A DNA stretch of 54,057 nt from Gnetum montanum (GCA_015680685.1 MNCI01034664.1:254384-308440); one strand, 5' to 3'; positions 1 to 11,856 are shown, counted from the stretch's first letter. A program made the numbers and translations. Notes: generated from the letters alone by a model not told the origin.

Positions 1-346
1 ACTAAGTGAATGCTGCAATGATGAAGTAATCTCGATCTTTATTGCCGGTCATGTGCGTGTCCAAGTACGGCACACTCGAATAAAGACACCGTACAATCAC
101 ATTCACCACACTGCGGGCAGACACGGGAAAATTCTAACTCTGGAGGGATCAAACTGCCAGAGCTTCGCTACCTAAAACTGGGATCCCCAATAAGGGAGAG
201 CCACCTCTTATTTATAGACATGACGGCTGACTGCGATATCGCGTACGCGATATCGTAGGGAAGGACGCGATATCGCGTACGCGATATTGCGGGGGATGCG
301 ATATCGCATACGCGATATCGCGGCCGACGCAAACCGCGTCTCATCA
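1..346 (-). mobile_element. Partial LTR of the B family, truncated by the window start
   Basis: The first 346 bases match the right-hand part of the two LTRs of element B (about 47545-47877 and 39813-40115), including the motif aagtgaatgctgcaatgatg and the terminal CATCA at 342-346. By analogy with B, transcription runs on the - strand, so this is the U3/R end of an LTR whose remainder lies outside the window. A TATA box (CTATAAATAA read on -) is at 208-217. CpG sites in its palindromes are largely intact, so it is a younger copy than element D. Small reading frames in this stretch come from the palindromic repeats and are not genes. Confidence 0.85.
230..325. repeat. U3 palindrome array (GCGATATCGC type)
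   Basis: Three pairs of the 10-bp palindrome GCGATATCGC or one-base variants occur here. Most pairs are joined by a GTAC or ATAC spacer, so a pair is itself a nested palindrome. The array lies directly upstream, in the - strand sense, of the LTR TATA box. The same array is present in both LTRs of element B and inside element B. Confidence 0.85.
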
Positions 347-1180
347 GTAGGCGAGCACTGAGAAAGAGAGAGACAGAGAGCAAAGGAGAGGAAAATGTCT
401 GAGGTTTGGTTGATGTATGTTTCCATGTGCAGTAGTATAGACTTTTGTATTTGTATGACCCTCATTGTACTCTATATATATGATGATGTTTTTGTGTTTT
501 TGTGTCTTATGAGAGTAGTTCATATTTTGGTTTATTTAGAGACATGCAGCTTCATAAATTGAAATGTATACTTACTCTTTGGTTTGGCATAGATTTTTGT
601 GCAGCTTAACCTTCCATAATATATATACATCAAGTGATTTATTCTTAATGTATTTTCATGCGTCATTGTTTTTCTTAGTTTGTCATGCTTCTGTTGTGTT
701 ATTACTAGTTATCCTAGGCATCACTCTGCCCTAGGGCAAGGTGTTACATTTGCTTTATACATAACAAGTTGCAAGTTCTTAAAATTTGGGAGTATGGCGT
801 AGAAGAGCATTGAAGAGAGGTAAAACTCCAACACAACATTAAAAAAAAGGTCCAATAGTTTTAAAGATGCCTCTTTAGGTTTTAATCCTTATAACCAATC
901 TTTAAAAAACTCACATCTTAGTTAGAAAAAGGTATCTTTTTGAAGTACCATTTGGGTTTTTTACTTCTTACTAAAAGTTTTGTATAAATAAAAAATGAAG
1001 AAAAATTAAAGAGGAATACATTCAAAGCTGCAATTGAATTATGAGGCGTTGAATGATAATAAATGAAGAACCTTAGCTAGAAAATCTTGGAGATAAATGA
1101 CATTATATTAAACCAAATAACATAAAGAGCAAGAAAACAAAAGCTAATATTTGAGAATCCCACGAACCCCCACTCGATGA
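347..1180. other. Intergenic region upstream of the kinesin gene
   Basis: No gene is visible. The region is AT-rich and follows the LTR end. It contains a purine-rich run (361-395) and a dispersed repeat at about 800-960 that recurs in intron 9 of the kinesin gene. Confidence 0.6.
800..960 (+). repeat. Dispersed repeat, copy 1 (second copy in kinesin intron 9)
   Basis: This stretch aligns by eye with about 4970-5110. Shared landmarks, in order, are aaactcca, a run of A with ggtcc or gacct, tttaggtttt with a nearby atgcc, and a run of A followed by cat(c). It looks like an old retroelement end. The family is not identified. Confidence 0.55.
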
Positions 1181-1195
1181 AATAAGAAGTATTTG

Positions 1196-1305
1196 AACGG
1201 CAAGTTGCAACCCTTACAAAAGCCGCCCCGTAAATATGATCGTTATTCCAATGTTGGTATGATATCGTTGGCGTTATTTGAATTCAGAGCCCGCAGATGA
1301 CCGTT
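1196..1305. promoter_or_regulatory. Two MSA-type AACGG cores in the kinesin upstream region
   Basis: AACGG is present at 1196-1200 on + and at 1301-1305 on -. On the - strand the latter reads AACGGTCA, matching the core and 3' part of the plant mitosis-specific activator consensus (core AACGG followed by pyrimidine-pyrimidine-A). Only the 5' flank deviates. MSA elements bind three-repeat MYB (MYB3R) factors and drive G2/M expression of cytokinesis genes, including kinesins. Their position 0.5-0.6 kb before the coding start fits such a role. Assignment is by motif and context only. Confidence 0.5.
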
Positions 1306-1458
1306 ATTGTGTACAAATAGAAAAAAGGGACCCGCTCAAGGCATTTTGAAATTTTGCTGGAGTAGTCGGATCCATAAAACACGAATCAGGGCAGAAACCT
1401 GATCGTTTAACTTCGCTTCTACGCTCTTTCTTTCTGTCACGCCGCATTCCGACGACCA

Positions 1459-1800
1459 GTATGTTTCTTTTCCTTTTCATTTTCTTCTGCTGTTTCTCTC
1501 GCTGTTCACAGATTATAACGTCGAATAAATTTTTTTCTTCAACCGAATCTGCTACTCTTTTGTGTTCGGTTTAGTTGTGTTCCTTCTTAGGGTTTAGTTA
1601 TGTATTCCTATACATGATACCAGGCTTCCGTTACTTTTTCAAAGTTGAACGTCTTTCATTTTCCGAGCATTCGTGTTCTTCTGTTCGTAATCGTTCTGTT
1701 TAAGGTTCGTAATATGTTGGGTTACAATTTTTTTTGAAGAATGTGTAATGTTTCTGTGTATCTTGAATATTTTCTCACAAGGTGTATGTTAAAGTTTCAG
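1459..1800 (+). other. Probable 5'-UTR intron of the kinesin gene
   Basis: A donor-like gtatgt occurs at about 1459 after the leader, followed by a T-rich tract. The acceptor-like gttaaagtttcag ends at 1800, only 23 bases before the chosen ATG. This explains why the reading frame appears to continue upstream to an ATG at 1782. That ATG would lie inside the intron. Inferred from splice-site look-alikes only. Confidence 0.45.
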
Positions 1801-1823
1801 AATCTAGGCAGGGGTGCTGGTTG

Positions 1824-4800
1824 ATGAAGAAAGGACTAACTCCGTTGCGGATTCCGTCAACAAACTCTGGTTCGGAAATGTTGGTGGATACCAATACTAC
1901 TGAAGCTAACTATCGGTCCGAGGCTTCTGCCGAGGATCAAGGTTCAAGAGCACCTTTAATGCCGATCATGCAAACTAATAACAATTTAGCAGCCGGAGCG
2001 GATGAAAATCTGCCTTCTTTCAAGTTCAGATCACGCAACAGGCTCTTCGTTTTTGGGCAAAATAAGGCCCCTAATCAATTTGTTGAGTGTGCTCCCAGGG
2101 GATCTAATTCTTCTACCGTGGATATCGATGTTGACAGTAGTAATTCATCGTCTTCAGAAAACAGAAGCAGATTTGGCTGGCACGAACCAAAGGCTCAGCA
2201 CGTGGAAACTGATTCTTCACACGGAAATTTAGGCATTATCAGACAGTCGTCCAATGGTTGTGCCCTTGAAGCAGCAGGAACTCAAGAGGATTTAACAAAC
2301 AATTCAACGAATCATCATGAAGGCATGGTTTCCGAGACTCCAACTCTTGTCCCAAAACATGTTAGAAACATTCAGTCAGCCAGCGGTCTCTCAACTATTT
2401 GTTCGACAGAAGGCTACAGTGCTGCTTCCAGCGCAAAAAATTTTCAGATGGTCTTAAAGCAAAATTTTACCCAACGACATTTCGAAATTGAAGAGGATCC
2501 AACATTTTGGGATGACCATAATGTGCAGGTATTCTTATATAGAAAGAACTTTAGGTTTAGGTTTTCACACTTAAGCAGATGTGTTTTGTTCAAGATTTTC
2601 CTCTAAGAAGTTGTACCGTTTTTTTTTCTCTCGGAATGGTATAAATTTTGGATTTAATGTCTAAATATTTAGAATGATTTTTTTGTACGGAAAAGGTTAT
2701 TATTCGTGTTCGCCCTTTGAATGCCATTGAAGTTGCTGCACAAGGTCGTTCAAGATGTGTGAAGCAAGAAAGTGCTCACAGTATTACTTGGTTGGGTCAC
2801 CCTGAATCTCGCTTCACATTTGACCTAGTTGCTGGCGAAAAAATTGATCAGGAAAAGCTGTTCAAAGTAGCTGGGGTGCCAATGGTGGAAAATTGCATTA
2901 GGGGCTACAACAGTTGCATGTTTGCATATGGTCAAGTAGGTTTTCAGTTCTTGGTCTTGACAGATGAAGAATCACTAATTCATTATTTCTTTAGTATAGC
3001 CTCCGATAATTGACATTGTTTTCCCACAAAGAGGAAGTAGTAGTTAATCTTCATTGGTTATCTTCAGACTGGCAGTGGTAAAACACATACAATGCTCGGT
3101 GATATCGATGATTCAGAACAAAAACTTAGTCCTAGCCGTGGAATGACGCCACGTGTGTTTGAACATCTGTTCGAACGAATCCGGAAGGTGTGCAAACTGA
3201 CTTGGCATGGTTTCTACCAATTGTAACAATGATGACATGGTTTTTATAGTTTTCTATGCTTTTATTTTATGGGTGCAGGAAGAAGGGGTTCGCGCTGAAG
3301 AAAACCTGAAGTATATTTGCAAGTGCTCATTTTTAGAAATATATAATGAGCAGGTTGCAGATCTTCTAGAACCTTCATCCACAAATTTGCAGGTTGGAGT
3401 CATTTATTTACTGAAACTATTTTATTGCGTCTGCAGCATTACATTCTTCTCATTTGCCCAATTTTGTTTGACAGATGAGAGAAGATGCAAAGAAAGGTGT
3501 ATATGTTGAAAACCTAAGGGAGGTTGAGGTCCAGGGTGTCCATGATGTAATTCATTTATTGTTGCAGGTAGAAACGGAGCGACCGTTCAAGAAAAGTTTC
3601 CGTACGAGTCCTTTTTTCATAAATATGTTAAAATTTAGTGATACTGTTTTATCATGTATCCTCACAGGGAGCTTCAAACAGAAAAGTTGCAGCAACAAAT
3701 ATGAATCTTGCAAGCAGCCGGTCACACAGTGTCTTTACTTGTGTAATTGAAAGCAAGGTATGTAAATATACAGTCATGAATTCGGTTGACTTGAACAGAT
3801 TTTTAGTCTCTATGGTTTTCTTTATTTGTAATCCTTCTGATAATGAAGTATGGTGTCTGTAAATGTCTTTGTCAAGAACGAAAAATATCATCAACAAATA
3901 TTGAACCTCGTAGCAAATGGTCATTTTCAGACCTGAAATATCAAAATTTAATGAATGGGCTTGATATTTCCGATCATGCAACATTATACTAATTTTTCCT
4001 CTTATTTTGCAGTGGGTGAGTCAATCTGTAACTCATCACAGATACGGTCGCCTACATTTAGTTGACTTGGCAGGTTCTGAAAGGTGAGAAATCTTCCATA
4101 AGTTCTGTAACTGCTCGATTTAGAAAACCCATTTTTAGGTCTAGTTATGTTTGTTACAGGCAGAAAAGTTCCGGTGCAGAAGGGGAACGTTTGAAAGAGG
4201 CAACAAACATCAATAGATCACTTTCAACCCTCGGGTAATTATTTATATCCCAGCTTGATTGTCCTTTCTTTGTTCTGATATACAGAAATCATCAGGTTGA
4301 GTTAAGAAGTTGTGTTTTGCAGACTTGTAATAATGAATCTTGTCAACATTTCCAATGGGAAATCTCTACACGTTCCATATCGTGATTCAAAACTTACATT
4401 TCTGCTTCAGGTAAACAAGAACTGGTCCTCTATCAGGACTGAGATTCCTTGACTTGTTTAGTTTGTAAACTTTTTGCTAGAAATGCTAAGCAAATGCATT
4501 GTGTGTGTCCGTTCCTTCCCTCAGTAGATAAGGAGGGAATAAGAACCTCGTTATCAAGTGCACCTATTCATTTGTTATTTAACGCATAGTATTGTTTTCA
4601 TTGTACCTTTTAATATAGCCCTTATTGAGAATGTGTTTCTCATCTTTTGGTTTGGAACATTTTCTCACCGGACACTTTTGATGTGCTGGAACATTTTCAT
4701 AGTTTTAGCATCCCTAGTGTATGGCTCGGAGAAAAAAATACAACATTACGCGGCATTTAACTCAGTGAGAAAAACCACCAATTGTTATCATCTTTCTTCA

Positions 4801-7800
4801 AGCCAATGTTAAAATTTTTAAAACTGGGGTTCCTCATGAACAAATAATACCCACCTTTTCATACTCATTTGGGAACATGTTCCGGTGCCTTGCCAAAGCT
4901 AGATTTTATCACATAAATAACTAGATTAGATTTTATCGCATAAATAACTAGATTAGATATTTTATCTCTAAGCAGAGAAGTACTGTAGAGAGGAGAAACT
5001 CCAAATCAACAAAAAAGAAAGACCTAACAATTTTGGTTATGCCTTTTTAGGTTTTCATCCATACAATCAATCCTAAAAAACATCCCTTATGGGATAGGAA
5101 GGAAATTGGATGTTCTATAAAAAGATTTAACATTAGGTGGAGGGAAAGGAGGCTCTCCATTGTCAATAGAATCAACATTATGAAAAAAAGTTATTTCCAT
5201 ATCTTGACCAAGAGTTGCAAACAAATTATTAGGAGTTAAAATATCTTGAACATGCTGACCATTTTGAAGATTTGGCATGTAATAGCTAATAGATGAGTTC
5301 CTTGATGTTTTTTATTATGAGGTATTATCTAGAACTCATCTGAATCAACAAGAAGTTTTTGTGAGACCTTAAGAACAAATATTTATTTTCCCTTAGACAG
5401 TAAAGAATTCTTTGAAACTGACTCGACTCCAACCTTTCTTAGAGGTGCATTTTGTTGAACAATAGTAAAAGAAAATGGTGGTCTAATGTGTAAAATCTTT
5501 GTAGAAGAAATCATCATAGGACCTGCAACATCTTTAGAAAAAAACTTTAGCAGGATCTACAACATTTGTAGAAAAAACCTTATTAGTGTTTGTAGTAGCT
5601 TGGTGTTGATGTGCTTACGTAGCTTTTTCTTGTAGCATAAAAGTACATGAATCAAACATAGGACTGTGTCGATGACAATAGTGACATGACTTTGGAAGAT
5701 TGTAATAAACAATATTCTATGCATAATTAATTTCACTACAACGACAGAAGAATTTCTTGCTTAATAGAATTAAGATCAATTTTAATCATATACCGAATTC
5801 TATGAAAACGATTAGGTGTGGATAGGATTTCAAAATGCTTGATTGACCCAATTCAAGAAGCAATATCCTTTTCAACTTTTTCAAAAATCAATGAAAGATT
5901 TGACAATTTAACAAAACAAAAAACCCTTCGAAATTCAGGAGATGCTGGATTAAAAAAAGGAGTTCACTTTTTGAATGATTAATAAAGCATGATGATAATT
6001 GAAAATACCTATACCAAAGGTCTTAGAAACTATCGTTGAATCAACAAATTCTACCAATAGAAATGAGTTTGGCAGATAATATACATGGATAGCATCTAAA
6101 CCTTGATATTTTCAAACTAGATTTAAATAATTTAAAAAATTTGTGGAACAGTGTAAATCATTTAAAATCTGCACAAAAACATATATTTCAGAAATTTGCT
6201 GGGTAATAACTTTATATAAATCATCAGAAAATTTGTAAAATGATAAAGAAGCGGTGGATCCGCTTGAAGAATCACTGGCTGAACCTGGCGATATTGCACA
6301 TGATTATAAATAGATTTGTTGGAGAAATATCTGATTCGTTAAAAAAATCAGATTCGCTGGAAAATATAGATTTGAAGGACAATATATTATATCCATTGAA
6401 AAAATATAAGATCCACAAAAAAGCATCCTAGCATGTAAGTAAGATGTATGTCAGTTTGTTATCCTGCAAAAATTCACAAGGAGTAAGCCTTACCCATTCA
6501 GCTTTGGGCCAAAAATTTTCATATAGATGTATGTAAATGTTACGGCACAAATTCACAGATGTTTTCAGTATCTTTTGGAATCGTTGTGGTTTAGCTCAAC
6601 AGAAAAACGTACCAGAGAGTAGGAAACCGACTGGTTGAAAGAGCCAGTTCTAGTACAAGTCTGTTTCTACTTGCTGCATTGGTTAAGCGTATCTAAAGAG
6701 AAATGAACTTGTATGTGCTGAATCTTATTAGATATCCTGTTTCTAATTTGTCGATTATCTTTCACAGGAAAGTTGTAATTTTGGTTTACTACTTGAACGA
6801 AATCACCGTTATTGTTTGAGTTATTTTTTATTTGATTTTTCTGGCAACTTTCTATTAAATAGGTTCTTTATATGCTTTCAGGATTCTTTAGGTGGCAATT
6901 CTAAAACTATCATCATTGCCAATGTCAGCCCTTCCAACTGGTAATATATAATGAGACACAAATTGTCTCGTTCATAGCGAATAAATACTGAATTATTTGT
7001 ATTTAAAGTGAATAATTTACAATGACCTAATTGCAGCTGTGCAATGGAGACACTGAGCACATTAAAGTTTGCACAACGGGCAAAATTTATTCGTAACAAT
7101 GTACGTTTTACGGTTTCCAAAATGTACATAGTTTCTAATATTCTTATCACCACCAGACAAGACGCGAGTTGACTTATCTTTGTTGGTTTCAGGCTACAGT
7201 TAATGAAGATGCGACCGGAGACGTGCTCACTCTGAAGTCACAAATACAGCAGTTGAAGGTTTATGTCTTTATGTTGGATCACAAATATTTTTCAGCATGC
7301 ATTTGGTAGCACTATTGTTAACCCATACACCATTACTTGCTTCTAGGAAGAAAATAACCGATTACGTGCTCAGCTCAAAGCATCCTCCTCACAAGAGGAT
7401 GGTTATTGCAGCATTGGCTCTCCTGGAATGGGCACATCGCATTCCAAAGAATTAACAAGCCCATTATATGGTCACAAGAAGGGCCCTCAGGTGAGTATCC
7501 TGTTCCAAAGCTAGGAAGTTGTACAGGGACTTTGAATTAGTAGGAAGTAGCAATGCCACTTATATATTCTGTCATATGTTAATGAATTCGGTAATATTTG
7601 TCTGCAGCAAAGAGATATGGAAAAGTCACTTCACGGAGCTCTAAAACGAGGACAAGATCTGGAATCATTAAATAAGGCCCTGACTGCGGAAAATGATCTG
7701 CTTAAGCGCTCGGTATCTTTAATTTCTTTTCAGAAAAGAAAGCTATCGAAAACAATCAAAGTAATAATGAAGCGAGAAAACCCAAGCATGGTACTATCTT

Positions 7801-10800
7801 TGTTGTATTTATTTGATGCAGATTTCAAGATTGGAGGATGATGCACAATGTAAGAAGATGTTTCTTCGTTTTCGTGAAGATAGAATCAAAAGATTAGAAG
7901 ATGTTGCTTCTGATAAACTATCTGCTGAAGAACATCTTTTAGAAGAGAAGAACGAGCTACTCCAAGAACTACAAATGACGAGGAATAGTTTGACTAAAAA
8001 CCCAATCGTGACGAATTTTGCAATGAATAATATAAGGCTCCAAGAACAGCTGAGACGGTAGTCACATAAACGTTTCATGTTTGAGTTAAAGCAAGGATTG
8101 CAATACATGTATGTATTGACTTGGAACAACATTGCTTAGGTACCAGGAATTTTATGACCATGGTGAACGTGAGGAATTGGCAGCACAGATACAACTATTG
8201 TCGATGCAGGCATGTTTCTTTTATTTGTAAGATCTGTAAATGTTCTTTAAACAGTAAAGGGTTTAAAATCTTTTCACCCTCCCTAACCTTTCAAATTCTT
8301 GCAGCTTTTTGAAGCTCTTGAATGGAAACTCATGCATGGAGAGAATATACAGGTTGGGTCCCTATCCTGCCTTTTGCCATATCGTACTTTACCTTAAATT
8401 ATATGTTTCTCCATGTTAGTTCTTGTTTATACTTGTTAGTTTCTTATTCCAGAAAGAACAGGCCAGCGAAACAGATGTTACTCTTACTTCCGGGGATACT
8501 AGTTCGCTAGAACAGGTAAACAATCAGTTCTTCAGATTGTTAGTGATTTAGCTGTGCATAAGCCAAAATTGACAGTAATCTTCTGTTTTCAGGCTGAGCA
8601 GTATAGAAGAGAAGCCGAATCCCTTCGAAACAACTTGAGTTTCTGTTTGGATACAAAGGAAAAATTGGAAAGGTGGGTGGCAATTCTGAGATGTGTTTAC
8701 TCTGTATATCTATGGATGTTTAAGGTTTACTAACCAGTCTTTATCAGGCGTGTGGAAGATTTGATGGCTGAAATTGAGACGTTGAAGGCAAACTTTGATG
8801 CTGGTAAATTATCCGACACAAATTCAGAAGTTTACGGCACCGAGATGCAACAAGAGATTTCAGTTAAAGAAGGGCTTAGTACAGAAAGGGATCTCAAAGA
8901 TTTAATTGAAGCGATTAGTGCTGCCAGTCAACGTGAAGCAGAGATTCAATCAGCTAATATTCATCTGCAGAGGGATCTCGAGGACATACGGAACAAGTTG
9001 GAGCAATCCGTTGTTGATAACGAGAGACTAAATAGAATGTATCAAAAGGTTTTGCAAGAACGGGAAGAAATTATCAGCCGGGAAGATGATTTAATGGTTT
9101 CTCTCGAAAATGCCCAAGGGCGAATCGTGTCCCTAAATGAAGAGATCGAACGGCGGCTGCAAAAGAATAATGATGGTAGTGCAAACGCAGATGAAGTAAA
9201 TTCCATTGCTTTCTTGAGGAATAAGCTGGAAGAGTGTGAATCAAAACTCAAGGAAACATGCCAAGAAAATGAAGTAATATTAAAACGATTTCAGGCGGCC
9301 TGTCAAGAAAGAGATGATGCAGTTCAAAGTTTGAAAGAATTTCCAGGTATATCGGCTTGTCATGAGTACATGGCAGTCACAAATGTTGCAACAGAGGTAA
9401 ATGATAATGGTGTAGGCAAAGAGCCAACCGATGCACGGGCAGAAGCAGAGGTTCGGCGCTTGAGGTGTGAGGTGGAAGAGTTTAAAGCTAAATTAAAGGA
9501 GCTGTTTGAAGAAAATGAAAAATGGGCTGAAATGTATGAGAAGGCCATGCAAGAGAAGGAATACGTCATTGGAAGAAAAATTATGAATGACAATGCTCCA
9601 GTGAATAAGGCTTCTACGTTAAATTCAGACAGCAAATGCGATTCTGTATTGCAGGAGAAGTCTGCACAGCCAGAGTCCCTCTTGGTGGAGGATGGTTCAG
9701 ATGGAGGAAGAGTTGCCTGTGACGCTGAAGAACAAGCAAGCATAGAGTTATGTTATCTGTTAGATAGAATGAATATAAACTCTCAGGAGAATGTTGCTGA
9801 ATTACATCTCCCTGTGTCGGATTTAATGTCAGACAAAGATTTCGAGCTCCATAAGCAGAAAATAATCGTTGAAATTCAAAAAATACATGCAGGACTCGGC
9901 AACATGGTTCACAACAATGCAAAATTGTTCCAAATGTATCAAAAGGCTGCAACCCAAAGAAATGAGTTAGTTAAGCTTTGGCAGACTCTAGCAAAACCGT
10001 TGGAAAATGTAAAGTGTACAAAGATCTTACCTGATGATAAGTTGCAACAGGTTTTGTGTGCCCTTCAGAAAGTGATTGAGAACCCAGGGTTCGCTTCCGT
10101 TATGAACGAATTTGAAGGGCTGGAATTCAGGGCAGCAGAAGCTCTGTACAGCAGCAGCTTAGAGCATTCTGAATCCGATGAAACATTGCATCTGCTGTCA
10201 AAAGTAATAAATGAAATTTATTTGGCATTGGCAAAGGCTGCAAAAGAACACAAGAATCTTGCGGTTCTGTATGAGCAATCTGTAGAGACGAAAGACCAGA
10301 TCAGGACAGCATTTTATAAAACTTGTCAAGAGTTGGAAAATTGCACAAGAGATGTATCCTTACTGTCCAGAGGCATTGATGATTGCAGGTCGAATACCAA
10401 AGCTCTTGTGTGGGATTTTGAGGATGTTCATAATACCAATGTATCTGCAGTCGTTTATGACCCCAAGACATCTAATGAACTGAAGCTCGGAGCGTTAAAA
10501 GATTTACAACAGAAGGTGCAAGGAATTTTTCAAACCATAGATGACAAGTTTGAGAATTTTCAAATTTCACTTGATAAATTTGAAGATCTTAAGAAGGTAT
10601 TTGAAATACATTTGAATTCTATTCAGAGTGAAGTTGAATGTCTCGAAACCAAACTGCAAGAAGATGAAGAGATTAGACAAGAGTTGGGTCTTCTTTGCAA
10701 GACAGACGGATGCAAACAAGGCATAAATCCCATGTCTCAACATCCCTCTGAGGATTTGGTTGAGATGCAGATGGCAAAATCCAAGCTTATTTTAGCAGGA

Positions 10801-11856
10801 GACATTTTAAGGGAAATAGTTAATTTGGTTGATTGGCTGGGCTTGCTAGAGAAGAATTACAAAACTTTGACATCCTTACGACGAAAAATTAATGTGAGAA
10901 GAAATGAAATTCATACTCTGGAAGCAGATAATGAGCAGCTGCAAATAAAGAAATCTCTGGCATATAACAAATTTAATGCAATCAAGAATCTGCTGTCAGG
11001 ACTGTTTTCATCAGAGGAGTATTGGAATGCTCGAGAAGAAAATCGATGCTTGAAAATCCAGTCAATATCTACCCTGCTTAAAGAAAAGAAGGACAAGGTA
11101 TCTGTCTTGGAAGCTCAGAGGAACACTGCAGAGGCAAGTCTTGAGAAGGAACTTGAAATTTTAGCAGCCAAAGAAGCTGAGACGACTTTCTTAAGAGAGA
11201 AACTTAGTCTTGCAGATCAGCAGAGAATTGATGCTGAGAAGGCAGTTACCCAGCTAGAGAAGCAGACTGGTCCATCTTCAGATCTGAGATCCTCTGCAGA
11301 ACAGATCTCTTTGAATCTTGGAACGGCTGCATCATTGCTAAGGGGTGAAGAAGAAAGGAATAATCTGATCAATTCTCTGAAAATATCTTATGAACAGTTA
11401 CAGATATGCAAACGAAAGACAGAAAAGCTGAAAGCAGAGCTGAAGATGTCCGACTCTTTGATTGAGCAATTGCAGTCTGAAATTGATCTTGTCTCTGTTG
11501 GCTTAAAAGAGGCAGAGCATTCATCTCAGAAGTCCTCCAGCGAGAAGGAATCACTTACTGATTTTCAAACAGAGGTAATGACAGGAGTAGAAAATTCAGT
11601 TTTGGAGCTTCAAACAGTTGAGTTTGAAGTTCTATGCAAAGAGGAAGAGTTGAGGAGTAGTCAGGAGGAACTACAAGAGCTAACTGCTGAGTTAGCCGAA
11701 GCAGAAAACAGTTGTCAATGGAATGAAACCTTGCATGCTAAACAAGATATCAAATCAGGATTATTATGTCAGCTAATTCTAGGAAAAATCGAGAATGTTA
11801 AAACATTTTTAGCTGAAGCAGATGCATCATTAGACTTCCAGGAAAATGTCCAATGA
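1824..11856 (+). CDS. KIN12: Kinesin-12 family motor protein (phragmoplast/POK-PAKRP1-type), 20 coding exons
   Basis: This is a plant-specific kinesin acting at the preprophase band and phragmoplast in cytokinesis. Exons with phase-consistent splice sites are 1824-2528, 2696-2935, 3068-3187, 3279-3392, 3475-3567, 3668-3757, 4013-4083, 4160-4234, 4323-4410, 6882-6940, 7037-7100, 7193-7258, 7347-7490, 7608-7712, 7822-8057, 8140-8209, 8305-8352, 8453-8515, 8593-8672 and 8748-11856. Together they give 5640 nt, or 1879 aa plus stop. Residues 1-235 are a Ser-rich, probably disordered extension. The motor spans about 236-573 and begins VIIRVRPLN. It has the P-loop GQTGSGKT (314-321), switch I NMNLASSRSH (435-444), switch II DLAGSE (472-477), and ends LKFAQRAKFIRNN. 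Conserved coiled-coil neck and stalk follow (FLRFREDRIKRLE, ALEWKLMHGENIQ). The last 1036 codons form one large exon of Glu/Lys/Leu-rich coiled coil. The ATG at 1824 was chosen because an acceptor-like site ends at 1800. KIN12 subtype is undecided. Confidence 0.93.
4411..6881 (+). other. Large intron 9 containing retroelement debris
   Basis: The intron lies between the exon ending SKLTFLLQ and the exon starting DSLGGNSKT, and it is far longer than the other introns of the gene (about 80-255 bp). It contains a two-copy short duplication of a unit including cataaataactagatta (about 4902-4957) and the second copy of the dispersed repeat seen at 800-960. It also holds a - strand, stop-riddled coding remnant (about 5090-5700) with a zinc-knuckle-like CHYCHRHSPMFDSC. 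All of this is inferred to be spliced out. Confidence 0.75.
5087..5700 (-). pseudogene. Retroelement coding remnant inside kinesin intron 9
   Basis: Read on the - strand, the stretch around 5640-5690 gives SCHYCHRHSPMFDSC, a Cys/His cluster like the nucleic-acid-binding knuckle of plant LINE ORF1 or gag proteins. A 63-codon open stretch follows down to 5087. Stop codons lie between the pieces. A similar motif (CKLCHHKGHLFNA) occurs on + at about 50175. The exact family is not recognisable. Confidence 0.4.
7734..7790 (+). other. Possible 57-nt cassette exon in the kinesin gene
   Basis: Between exons 7608-7712 and 7822-8057 there is an acceptor-like tttcttttcag ending at 7733 and a donor-like gtacta starting at 7791. 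The enclosed 57 nt is a multiple of three, open in the correct frame, and rich in Lys/Arg codons. Skipping it gives the ungapped helix LLKRS-ISRLEDDAQC expected for the family, so skipping is taken as the main form. Confidence 0.35.
8210..8304 (+). other. GC-AG intron in the kinesin gene
   Basis: The exon ending in the codons for LLSMQ is followed by gcatgt rather than a GT donor. The acceptor is ttgcag at 8299-8304. Exon 8140-8209 is 70 nt, exactly completing the split codon from the previous exon and ending in phase 0. The next exon, 8305-8352, opens directly with the conserved LFEALEWKLMHGENIQ. No GT donor nearby keeps the frame. Confidence 0.7.

Noticed and set aside
230-325. CRISPR array or bacterial origin for the regularly spaced palindromes
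   Set aside because: Units are self-palindromic with tiny irregular spacers and lie in LTR promoters of a plant retrotransposon. No cas genes are present.
168-465. Two overlapping - strand open frames of 71 and 85 codons
   Set aside because: They consist largely of translated GCGATATCGC palindromes of an LTR U3 and have no protein character.
1782-1823. Upstream in-frame ATG of the kinesin frame
   Set aside because: It lies before an acceptor-like gtttcag ending at 1800 and is probably intronic, so the ATG at 1824 was preferred. RNA 5' ends could reverse this.
4558-4812. 84-codon frame in kinesin intron 9
   Set aside because: AT-rich hydrophobic translation without splice support; it does not match the conserved kinesin protein on either side.
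9042-9952. Antisense open frames within the last kinesin exon
   Set aside because: They are mirror frames of a Glu/Lys/Leu-rich coiled-coil exon, giving Ser/Phe-rich shadows.
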